Below are positions 10,268-20,771 of a stretch of 64,000 nucleotides of DNA, piece by piece (within the stretch, counting starts at the first letter, position 1; each line of letters begins with the position of its first letter). The DNA comes from Sphaerosporella brunnea (taxonomy: Eukaryota > Ascomycota > Pezizomycetes > Pezizales > Pyronemataceae), in contig VXIS01000004.1 in the NCBI GenBank assembly GCA_008704415.1, positions 310,001 to 374,000 on the forward strand, read 5' to 3'. The position numbers and the translations under genes are program-made. Under the pieces are notes generated by a model, which was given only the letters and a program-made list of their open reading frames with translations, was not told the origin of the DNA and searched no databases.

Positions 10268-13200
10268 GGACAGAATTGTACTATGTCAAGGTGAAACGCT
10301 GGAAAACTGATGATCGGAGCATGTACGTCTGGGTCACTGCATATGAGCTCGACTCGCAGCCGTTTTACTGTAGAAAAAAAGATTACCTACCTGGACGGCT
10401 AAACGATGTGCACCACTAGATTCCCCCCGAGAGTGAAGACCGAAGTTGTAACTACTTAAGTTTTGTGGCCGGCCTTATTTATGGAGGGGAGAACATGATT
10501 CCGGGGTTTCAAAGTGGTTCTGCGGGACAGAGGGGTTTGCTGCAGAGCAGGATGAGACTGATAGCTGGCCAGCTCGGGGGGCTTTACTTTTTTTTGAAGT
10601 GAGGTATGCATTTAGTGGCCTCATCTCCAATAGCCGAATTGCAAAGTTCTTTCTTTGAGTTGAGCTGATGCATATGACACTTCGATTCGCGATTTATGCT
10701 GACCACGCTGTTCAATGAGCCGCATGCTGTTTGCGAGGCTCTGCTGGCACGTCGGGAGAGCTGGAGCGGTTGTGTAGTTGTCTTCTAAATTTTCGTTTGT
10801 GCAGGTGTCTCATGTCGTGTCATTTGTGCTTTTGAAGGTAGTGGTTGATTTGCTTTTTGAGCATGGCAGCGATGGCAAATGTCAGCTCTTGGCGCGTTCT
10901 TACTGGCCAAGAAATGTGCCTGAAGTGTATGGCATTGCATGCACGTCCTTTTCCAACGCGCTAGTCTATCGGCATGAGAAACATACATAAACTTCCCCCA
11001 GCTTTGAAAAATTCACTCCGTACAATGTTTCATTCAGACATACTGTATATACTACTGGACACTGATGTTTAGTTTCTGCGCTGACAACTGTCAGAAGTGT
11101 CAGTTACGCGCTCGGGAAAGTGTGCGCATACGCACACGTGGTACCATGCGTGAGCCGTGAAGTTGCAATTGCTACGATAAGTGGCCAAGTGTTGCGCTAG
11201 GCGAGGGGAAAAGTGAAAAAGCGCCCCTGTGTCGTCTCGGAGGTGGGCCGCTGCCTGTCTCGTTTATCAGGAAGCCAACATTGTACAGCGCATTTGCAGA
11301 AACCCTTCATGGGGTCGCTTTGTGGTAACCAAGCTCGATGCATCGATGGTGAAATGCCATAGGCCCGGATCGGATGCCTCAGGAAAGAAAGCCATCGTTC
11401 CTCGTGGGGTCATTCCCATGCATATGGCCATATAGTGACTCAGGATTTCCTTCATTAGAACTCCAATTCCCCTGATGCTGGATCTTGTTGCGTTATCTCC
11501 TCGGCCGTAAGTGTTTGGCCACTAAAAGTAGTTGAAATCGTTAGATGACGATCCGATCAACGAACGACGCTTTGTTTCTCGCCCGAAGGATAATCTGCTC
11601 TATTTCCGTCTCATGGGTCATAGAAATAATGCTGTCGCTGACATTGCACAAATTCAGATATTCTTGTTAACCATTTCCGGCTTCATCCACCTCGGGGGGC
11701 AATCTGGGCACGGCCGGCAATCCCGCCTTCAAAGTGTAGAACAGATAGCCAGCGCAGTCAATTTTTAATGCAAATGTATCGCCGATGCATCAATACAGGC
11801 AGACAGGCCATGGAAGCGTGATTTTCCCATGATTAGAGCAAGTTGGAAGCCCCAAAAAACTGAAATTAGTGTAAATTCTCCAACTTCCTGATGTTGTAAC
11901 CGTATCCGATAGAGTTTGCATCGTCATAATCCAATTGGCGGTACATACGCCATCATCAATTTTCATGGTCTAAAACGCTTTAAATGCTTAAGAGAACTGG
12001 TGCCGGCAGCTTGAGACTGTCGAAAACCTTGCCTTGCTACGTTGGCGCTAGCAGCGGGTGCAACCGCAGGGGAGAATAAGCCGCGCAGCCGCGCAGGAAA
12101 GGCAACGTCGACCAACTAGGGAGCATCCAACAGGGTGACGCATACATCGTCACTCGAGAAGGACTGCGCGACCACGCAGTTCCGACGCGATCGCGAGGGT
12201 TCCGTCGAAGGTCTCAAGTTGCTACTGCTCAGCGGATACCGGATCTAGGTATTCGACATTGGGCACGCCGGAAAACTGGAAATCTCACTCGGCATCGCCA
12301 ATATGAGGGACGAATACAAAAGTTTATGTACTTACTAAGTCCGTGATCTCAAACACCCTCCTTGCTCTGGACTCTAAGGGGGTGTTTGGATAGCGCGACC
12401 GTTCCGTTCGCTCTAACAAAATGACTTATCGACCGTTACGCCAACGGAAGCGGTGTTTGGAAACAAATGACTGTTCGTCCTCCACAACAAGACCAAATCA
12501 CCCACAAAAAGCCCTTCTCCACACGCTTCTTGATTGCCCTTTTTACTTTTCAAAGACATTTCTGTTCATACTCGGTTATAGAGTAAGTTTGCTTTTTTTT
12601 TTCTTCAGAAAACAATGTTTCTGCGTCAGGTTCCATGAGTTTTGACACAAAGCACACCCGGAAAGTCCTCAAGGTATTGCCGATGCCGTCTAACTCTTCG
12701 GATGGGAGACTAGGGATTTGAAATGGACGAGATGATCGAGTGCAGTAGTGGTTGCCAATACCCTCCGTTCGATCCTCGTTGTCAAGTTCGTTCGTCGGAA
12801 AGTTAAAACGAACGGAGGCGTGAAAAAACCTCTGATTGGCCCCGTTAGGTAACTGTGATGATGTGAATCCGGTGCTCACGAGCACCAGATTCACCAGAAG
12901 ACGCCCGCTCAAGCGGCTCAGGCAATTATCGCCACCTTCCACCTGTCGCCGCAGCCCTCTCTGGTACCTGTCGCGCCCTCTGTCACCACCGCTTCCTACC
13001 TTTAACAAAATGCCCGGTAAATCCACCCAAAAGCACCATCCAATCAATTGGTGACCCTCGCTGACACAGCTTTGATCCTTGGATGGTCCCGGGCTTCAAC
13101 TCTTGGTATAGAATAATACCGGGAGCTTTTTGTTGGAGGGCGCGGGGTCTCTGAGGCGCGACTTATTGTCTTAATTGGTTATTCCCTTATCTAGTGGGAG

Positions 13201-13367
13201 AGCTTCGCCCTTATCTAGAGTATGTTTAGTACATCATGTCGCTGGCTACACATAGAGAAAGGCCGCATTTAGACCTGTCGGCATAAGACTTCCGGGATAC
13301 GCCGGGTTAGGGTTAGCCTTGGAATTATTGCTGGGGAATTTGGATTGTCTAGTTTCTTGGTCGGGGG
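10268..13367. other. Long gene-poor stretch
   Basis: The first 300 bases are the upstream region of the membrane protein gene. Beyond that I see only short unsupported frames. The segment 12360-13060 looks repeat-like (GGGGTGTTTGGATA near 12379, AACGAACGGAGGCGTG near 12799), but no matching terminal inverted repeats or TSDs could be paired. A 165-codon minus-strand frame at 12550-13047 has no recognisable domain and is not called a gene. Confidence 0.4.
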
Positions 13368-14130
13368 ATTTGTTCGTTGGTTTGTTTGATCATATTGTAT
13401 TCGGCTGCTTGCGGCCATGAAATATGTAAAAGAGGAGACAATGCTACCCCTAGGCTCAAAAGTCCTAATGTGGGGCCTGCGTCTCCAAAGGAAAAGGAAC
13501 CAAGGAAATTCGTGTCAGGATATGCGAACCAAGGAAAATCATAAACGAACAAACGGAATGAAGGTATAGGGTCAAAGCAATTTAGGCCTTTGCAGGCCAC
13601 ATCCCAACTTGCGTGTTGCTCAAGAAAGCCATCACCGCTTCCGTACAACATTCATCGGACAACAAGACCTTGATGGAGGTATCCATCCTCCTTCTCGTGT
13701 GCTTCTCTTCGGTAGCAGCCACTACTGCCTTCTATAGTACTGCTTGTTCCTTCCGCCACCATGCGCAGAACTTGAACAAATGCTCTCTCGTCTGCACTGG
13801 TTTCTGCGAACAAGCACTTGTCATCGTCGCGCCGTCCGGTTTTGTGCAATTACGGTGCTGTAGGGGGCTTTACCTGGCCTGAGCTGGAAGAAGCGGGCAG
13901 CTAGGGATTTTCTGGACTTGAAGGTCGTCCATCGATGTCAAAAGCAGCCCTTGGGCTTGCAGTGTTTGGCCAGCCTGGCTTCTTTTTCGGCAGATCTGGC
14001 CTCTGTCGTGCGTCTGGACACGTGAGCGAGGGTGGTTACTCGTGCATCGTCTCGTGGCAGGGCGCGGCTACCGTGATATTCTGCTTCCTTGGCTAGTGTA
14101 TCGGCCATTTTGTTGCCTGGGACATCTTCA
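13368..14130 (-). mobile_element. Degenerate 3' fragment of a Tad1-like LINE
   Basis: On the minus strand the segment ends with the LINE 3' signature seen elsewhere in this window (GGCCGCAAGCAGCCGAATAC then TATGATCAAAC at about 13420-13385). Upstream (13610-14130) broken frames match the RNase H end and cysteine knuckle of LINE ORF2: PGNKMADTLAKEA, ARLAKHC, and HKTGRRDDDKC. Several frame changes and stops show that it is dead. Confidence 0.75.
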
Positions 14131-14492
14131 TGCCTAATGGTCGGGGGGTTCTTATGTAGTTGTCTCTGACAGATCCTATGAGCGTGGTCACCAAGGCGGT
14201 GTCCTTAAAGGCAGTTTATATCCCTTTGTGAGCTAAGTAGCCTTTGCTTTTTCTGATCAAACTTCCTACACCCGGTCGCGGTCCATCAGACACAATTTGT
14301 TAGTCATCCAGATGAGGGATGAAAAAGCGCTACATACGGGAAATCTTGCGGTGGTAGATCTGGACTAAAAGTCAAACATAACAAAAAGAGCGCTTGACAG
14401 AGTACCCCTTGTTTTCGGCAGTCTGCAGTCTTATGCCTGCGGTAACCAATGTTGAAGCCACGAGTTTCAAAATGCTGCATGCTCGTTACACG

Positions 14493-14758
14493 CAGTGTTC
14501 ATAACAGCCGGCCCAAAAAGGCCCGGCTGTGCGGGCGGGCTGTCTCAAACCACGACGGGCTGGCTGCCGGGCTGCTGCCAAGCACTTTCGACTGAGGAAA
14601 ACCTGTCACGCAACGACCAGCTTGGCCTAATTACATCGTAAACTAAAAGAAAATTGAAGAGTGTTTCTGTGCAGCTGTTGCTCCATTCCCCATAGCACAT
14701 TATCCCTGCATCCGCTGGAAGCCCGACGTGGGCTGCTGGCTGGCTATTAGGAACACTG
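14493..14758. mobile_element. hAT-type MITE copy (GGC-family), internally deleted
   Basis: Begins CAGTGTTCATAACAGCCGG and ends GGCTATTAGGAACACTG, the same termini as the intact copy at 55771-56195. It has the same subterminal AGCCCGGCTG words. It is shorter (266 against 425 bases). Flanking octamers do not match, so the TSD has decayed or the ends have moved. Confidence 0.7.
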
Positions 14759-15643
14759 CACCGCAGCCACCAAGAGCCATTTCGTCGACAAAGCCATATC
14801 TGGGAGCTTGCAAACAACGCACCGAAACGTTTGGGAAGAAATGATACCCCTTTCACGCAAGCTCCTTCACACACACATACTTTCTAATTCCGTACCGTCG
14901 GGGCGTTCTTTTCCTACCCGAAACCTCCTCATTCATGATAAAAAGAGGAACCGCCTTACACGTCGAAGAAAGTCACGAAAAAAAAACCCATATCACAGAT
15001 AATCACTCGGTCTCGGCGCGGGTTTTAGTTAGACTCTGTATTGTTTCCTAGAAGCATAATAAACGTACGTATAGTATAGTATTGTTACGATGGTATGTAA
15101 TACTTGGCGACCCATACTGTCGGTGTGAATCTCACCGAACTCATATCACACCGATAGGTACCTACTGTTATAAAAAAAAAGGTGGGGGGTAAGAAAATAG
15201 TACATATCCAAAATAGTTTTTTTTGAGTTCCAAATGTTGCTGCGGTCCCCAAAACGTCCCCAAAACGAGACATCCGAACTGCAAGGCGTTAGGCATGAGC
15301 CCACGTTTGGCTATTCGCCAATGTTGGCAGGTCCACCGTAGGTATTTGAGCAGTACCGACCGACCATTTGGCAACGTTTTGCAACCCCCCCTTTTTACAA
15401 CAGTACTTTACCTTACAGCTTAACACCGGGTATGTATTCATTCATTTACTTTCCCAACGTTAGCAACCCCCATAAGAAACACCAGTAACAACCTATCTCA
15501 ACTCTAAAACAAAAAAAACAAAAAAAACTAAAAAAAAAAAAAAAAAAACTCTTGTACATTGAACAAAAGCAAAGCAAGACGCCCATCACTGCCGGCAGTA
15601 GCAAGCACCACCAATACCTACAATTCTCAGCTCCATTGCTTTC
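14759..15643. other. Intergenic downstream of BZZ1
   Basis: A/T-rich spacer with an A-run at about 15528-15547 and a short A-run near 14977. No gene recognised. It probably holds the BZZ1 3' untranslated region. Confidence 0.5.
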
Positions 15644-18205
15644 TTACACATCTTCAACATAAGTTCCAGGTACCAAACCCTCCCCGCCACCTACAACCCT
15701 GACCCTGACCCAACCTCCGACATCTCTCTCGACCACCACGAACTCCTCCCCTGCACCCATCGGTACCTCGTCCTCACCCTGTGGCTCATAGGCATACAGT
15801 GCACGCACTTTCTTCTCTTTCTTCGCTCCCCGCGGTTTCACGGGTGGCGGCGGCCCACGCTTGCTGACTCTCGGGGTGGAAGCGATCTTCTCGACGTAGG
15901 AAGTGGGGACTAATCCCTCTTGCCCGTCGGGACGGCGCACAGTCATCCAGCTTCCGTCATCGTCGAGGATAGACACCACAGTTCCTTCAGACACCTGCAG
16001 CTCATTCTCACCAGAGGCGGCGAAGGCGTAAAGCACTTTCCCTGTCTCTGTAGCAGAATCTGTGTGGACCGTGCTAGCGGGTGTGGACGGGCGTGAGTCT
16101 TCGAGGGCTGGTGATGCAATATATCGGTCCGGGGGAGGGGCCAGAACCCGGCGAGGGGGGGGCGCGGCCACAATGGCTGCCGATGTGGATACGGTGGGCG
16201 GAGGCGTTGCGTTCGTTGAGGAAGCGTTGCTGGCGATACTAGCACCAGAGATCGATGGCGATTTCGTCATTCGCGTTCCCATCGCGTTCACACCGCGCGG
16301 TGCTAGGGTCGAAGTGGTGGAGGCTGTGGTGTTTGTTCTGGTCAATCCACCACTGCCGAGCAAGTCTATCTCGCTGCCACCGCCATTCGCTACGCTCAGT
16401 TGTTTCCGCTCTTCACGCAGCGCTTTTTTGCCGGCTTTGTCGAGGACTCCCGGACAGTTAGCTGGGGCTTTCATCTCGCATTTAGAGTGGCAGGAGTAGC
16501 CGCAGTCCGTGCAAGTGAAGCCCTTCGACGTCAGACCCCACATACGCTCGCCGCAAAGATCGCAATTGGTCGGGATTTTGAAGGTGGTTGATTTGAAGTT
16601 ATGGGATTGGGTTCCGCGGGCGATGTCACCGACAGCATTCACGATGACTTCGATTTCTACTTGCCAGGTCAAGAGATTTGCCGCATGCGGTAGGATTTCT
16701 TCTTGCGAGTACACAAGTGACTGTGTTCCGTTAGCAAGAGCAGATATACGAAGTGCATGAGTGATGTACCCGAACAACATCAACCTCCTTTTGGGCTTGG
16801 CTCTCGTCCATCTTGATGCTGTTCCAGCGTTCCGACAGCTGTTGAATCTCCTTGCCTCTTCGCTCTACTTCTCCTTTCAGACCATCCATGCCGCGCCGAC
16901 TCTTCTGCAGCATGTTGCGCAAGTACACCTGCGCCTGCTCATCCACCACCATATCTGGGTTGTCGTGCCATATTGGACTTGCTTCAAAGACGAAGCTCGG
17001 TGGCTCTGTCCATGGCGCCACATTGTGCTTCAAAAACATACCCGAATCAAGAACAGGAAGATTGCGGGCGATCTCGGATATTTGCAGGTTGAGGTGTGAG
17101 ATCGCGTTCTGGTGACAGGTTGTCTCGAGAGTGCTGCTCAATGTCCACAAACCGTTGACTTTCGCAACCCGTGTCTCATTGAGGTCTTGCAACGACTATT
17201 GGCTGTCAGTCACATCCATCATCCACCTGATGGACAAAGCGCACATTGATTATTTCGGGGAGATCTTCGTTGTAGTACCGTTGCTTGTGTCTGTTTGTGG
17301 CGGCAAGCTGGAGGAGATATGTATTCTTTTACCGTCAGCAGGAGCTCCAAGAGAGGCATAAGTCTAGACACCTTGACATTGCTCATCTCCGTAAGCTCAT
17401 TCTGATAAGATTTCTGCGCCTTCGCCTTGGAGGCATCGAAGCTCTTGTCCACCTTCTGGCGCTTTTCCTCGACGCCCTTGCACCCCAGATCATAATTACT
17501 CTTGGCCTTCTTGAGATCACCATACACCTTGTCCCTCTCTTCTAACAGCTTTGTCGACAGAGACTCGTATCGTTTTCGGTAATCATCGTATCGCGTCGCC
17601 AAGCTCTTCAACACATCGGCCACTTGTAAGCTCAACGCGGTTGAGAAGGTATCGTGCTCGGAGGCGAGTTGCTCGGTGGTATTCAGGATAGTCGTCCAAG
17701 TCGTAAGCGATGCGCTGCGAGGATCACTGGTAAGCCCCATCCGCCAGTATGCCCAACAGTGCAATGTGTCCACGTAGCAACACCAGAATGACGAACCTCT
17801 CCAATGACCCCGGCGTCAGCTGCGGCGTGTCTCCCACCGTCAGGGACGCGCTCTTTTTGGACTTCTTGTCGTAGAAGCGTTTCGACAGCGAGTTCAACTT
17901 CCCCGCATACTCTTTCTCGATTGCGGCCCGCTCGCGATAAAACGCCTGGATGTCGTCCAGCCACGCAATGCCGTTGGCCACCTGTGTATGCGCGGATTAG
18001 TCGCGGCGATGGCGGGCGGCGTGATGAGAGGGGGGGTACCCAGGCGTTGACGGGTTTGAAGGCGTCCTACAACGGGAAGCAGTTCCTCAGCACACGATCT
18101 TGGGGGTAGCTTTCAAGCGAGCGACACTGCAATTAGGAGACAGATGGACTGGGTACTTACCTTCAGCTCATCGCCGAAGACCACGGGAGGAGGGGGACCA
18201 CTCAT
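15644..18205 (-). CDS. BZZ1: Bzz1-type actin-patch protein (F-BAR, C1, two SH3)
   Basis: Six exons: 18205-18161, 17981-17797, 17714-17372, 17325-17245, 17195-16770, 16720-15644. All joins are in frame and give 718 residues. Introns are 179, 82, 46, 49 and 49 bases with branch sites such as GACTGAC and GCTAAC. Residues about 10-260 are the F-BAR domain (NGIAWLDDIQAFYRERAAIE, VGDTPQLTPGSLESASLTTW, SLQDLNETR). Residues 400-449 are a C1 zinc-binding domain (H-x12-C-x2-C..C-x2-C..H-x2-C..C). Residues 160-330 of the last exon are Ser/Thr/Pro-rich. SH3 domains lie at about 588-639 and 665-716, joined by a Pro/Lys linker. In yeasts the orthologue binds membranes, recruits Las17/WASP through SH3 and promotes actin assembly at endocytic sites. 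Each domain is well formed, so the gene looks functional. Confidence 0.93.
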
Positions 18206-18834
18206 AGTGGAGTGTTGGAGATTGGAAGAGCTTGGTTGGTCTGAGGAGCGCAGCTTGATGCAGCTGTGGTTGGGTACGGCTGGCTTAGTTGGCGGATGGC
18301 GGGGTAAGGGGTTTACACTTGCGGAAGGTTAGGGTCGTATCACAGATCATCACTCGGGATGCCATACGGCTATCTTCCCTTGGCCACTCCACTAAAGTTC
18401 AAATTCAAAGCGTTGTCTTGACCGATGAGAAGAGGGGAGGGAGGCCTTTCCTTGTAGCGATTATGATGATCGATCAGGACTACTACTTGGAAATAGCAAG
18501 AGCAAAACAGCGCCGATACTGGGACAAACGCAGGTGCTGAAGAGTACACTATTGCCCCTTATCTATGAGCGTCCTAGATGAGAAAGTTGGCATTGGTCCG
18601 AGCATGCCCTAGGCTAATCAGTTTAGACGATTTAATGGGACTTTTGTTTGTAATCAAGTTTATTGTCTGTTATTCGACCGCGAACGATCCCTTAACCTGT
18701 CCGTCCCCTTATTTATGCTATCTCAAGGGTCAATCGCGGCCACCCGAACTACCAGAAAGGAAAGGTGTAATAGAGAAAACAGAAGATAGAAACATGCCTT
18801 TAGCAACATATAAAAGCTGTGGCCACCAGGGCCA
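18206..18834. other. Upstream region of BZZ1, no other gene seen
   Basis: Contains the BZZ1 promoter and 5' leader by position. No ORF or repeat recognised. It ends at the 3' side of an old LINE fragment. Confidence 0.5.
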
Positions 18835-19700
18835 GGTCACCCCTCCCCTTCTGACCCCTCACCAGACTCGGACGATGACGATGAATCACCCTCCTCCGCC
18901 ACGGATTGCCCAACCTTTGTATCCCGCAGAAACTGCAGGATATGCGGGGGGTGGCCTTCCCCTCGATATGCGGGGGGTGGCCTTCCCCTCCTGAAATAGC
19001 TCCGCGATTGACCTCCACCTCCACCCACGGTGCTTCCATCCAAGCTCTTTCTCCACAGAGCGCCAAAGCACGCGAATCTGTGGAAGCCATCGGTCGCACT
19101 CGTTAAAGAGGTGCTTAGTCTGCCGCTTGCCAGAAAGACAAAACCAGCACTCATCAGAGTCTCTTGCGAAGCTTCTCCTTGAGATAGGGTGCCGTAATCG
19201 CATGGCCGGTGAGGAGTTGGTAGCAGCGGGATGCCAGCGCCTTTCTCTCCTTCTTGAGAGCTCCGATCGGAAGCCAGTCTCCTCACGCAGCGCGTAAGAT
19301 GCTCGGAGGCTGGTATTTTGCTGAAGCCACTGCTTAGAATCGTGGCTTCGAGCTTCTGAGGCCTTGCGCTTCAGGTGGGCCAAACTGGCCGGCCGTAAGA
19401 GCACTTCATTGGGGGGCTCTGGTTGGAAACGATGCTGCATCCTTGGCCGTCATATCCGCGAGCTCGTTGCCCTCGACGCCAGCGTGACGGGGACCCATCG
19501 CAGGGTGAGCTTGATGATGCGGCGGGCCATCCAGGGCCAATGGAATCGTCCTTGCACCGTTCCAGTGCAGCTTGAGCGTCAGCAAAGATCGTGTAAGTCT
19601 GGTCGCTTTCCGAGCACTGGTTGAAACGGTGGACAGCTCGGTTGATAGCGTAGACCTCTGCATCGAAGACCTCCTTGGTAGCTGTCGCCAGTCCAGAAAG
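18835..19700 (-). mobile_element. Degenerate ORF2 C-terminal fragment of a second LINE family
   Basis: Minus-strand broken frames read as the RNase H end (HAGVEGNELADMTAKDAA), a helical linker, and the cysteine knuckle (CWFCLSGKRQTKHLFNEC, i.e. C-x2-C-x8-H-x4-C), then the usual C-terminal Trp-rich helix. Sequence is clearly different from the LINEs at 31 and 61 kb, so a separate family. It is frameshifted and 5' truncated. Confidence 0.75.
18939..18990. repeat. Two perfect 26-base tandem copies
   Basis: 18939-18964 and 18965-18990 are identical (GATATGCGGGGGGTGGCC..). It lies inside the dead LINE fragment. 26 is not a multiple of three, so the duplication shifts the old reading frame. Confidence 0.9.
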
Positions 19701-19865
19701 ACTCCAATGGTACTTAATGGGACCGAATCAACAGCTAGAGTGCTTGCTTGCTGTGATAGAAATATTCTTCGATGTAGAATACACGAGACGAGACCTCGCT
19801 CGGAAACACAACTCGAGAATCGAATGCGGCCGAGCCGTCCTTGAGTTCTACTTTTCGAGGAGAAC

Positions 19866-19940
19866 TCTCAGCTACGGTCGTAAAACACTGAAAACATGAC
19901 CATCTCATAAGTTTGAGACCGTAGAAGCCTTTTTTTTTTT
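19866..19940 (+). pseudogene. 5S rRNA-derived fragment
   Basis: About 33 bases (CAGCTACGGTC..AACACTGAAAACA, from 19868) match the 5' end of the 5S gene at 26445 with few changes. They are followed by unrelated sequence, then GACCGTAG, which can pair with the 5' CTACGGTC, then a T-run (from about 19929). The internal control region of 5S is missing, so transcription from its own promoter is not expected. Confidence 0.6.
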
Positions 19941-20771
19941 GCTCAAAAGGGAGTCGACGTTAAAGAGGGTGATTGATTGCAGTTCCCTTTCCGGCACCAT
20001 CTCATTCCAACATCGCCGAAGTCCATGCAAGCAAGTGGCACAGCCGGATCACTTACGACACCTTCACGACGTCCTAAACCCTCCCTGGTTACCGAGGAAG
20101 CCAGAATGAGACTTCACTATCTATGGGCTCCCGCAGTTAAGGGAGCAGGAGTAGGATACGGTGACAAGCTGTAAAGACCCGCCCCGACATTAACCATGAA
20201 AGGCGTGACGGCATCACCAGGCCCTTAGCTTCAAATGGCGGGAAATCCAAATCCCCTGGGATCCAGCATGTATTTGAGCCGTTGCGTTTGAAACGGAGCG
20301 ATAGCTTCAAAGCGTCCGTCACCCCCCGAGCGCAATCACCCTCCGGCCAGTAGAAGCGCGATGGCGAGAGCTGGGACGAGTCGGATCGGAAGGGCGCTGT
20401 TTCGCCGTTGGATGGACAAGCCACGCAGCCACAGTGTCGGCCACAGACTCGGTTGACTGTTTGAACGCAAGAGCTGCGAGACAAAGTTGGGTTTTAATTA
20501 CGGCTCAACGTGCAATTGATGTGCAGACCACTTAAGTAGTAGATGTGCTTTAGGTGCATGCGAGCTACCCGCCGCCAGGCAGCAGTTCAACTGCCAGCCC
20601 TGTATGGAACGTAACGCCCGTTTCGTCGCCGGTCGACATCGCACGGCGGCACAGAGAATTCTACTCAGCAAGTGCGGGAAGCTTCCAAAGAAAAAAAGAA
20701 AAAAAAAGAACATCGAGACTCCCCCCCCCCCCGCTCCTGCCATCTACAACGCCTCGAGCAAAAACGAAGCC
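19941..20771. other. Region upstream of the RBR ligase, no gene seen
   Basis: Probably contains the promoter and 5' leader of the gene at 20772. Includes an A-rich run (20690-20710) and a C-run near 20726. The open frame continues upstream of the chosen ATG, but its translation is Lys/Pro low-complexity. Confidence 0.45.

Noticed and set aside
12349..12390. Short inverted repeat CAAACACCC / GGGTGTTTG
   Set aside because: Nine-base arms only, no TSD, no second copy found; too weak to call an element.
12550..13047. 165-codon minus-strand frame as a gene
   Set aside because: No recognisable domain, a CG-rich start and low-complexity Arg/Gly stretches; sits in repeat-like sequence.
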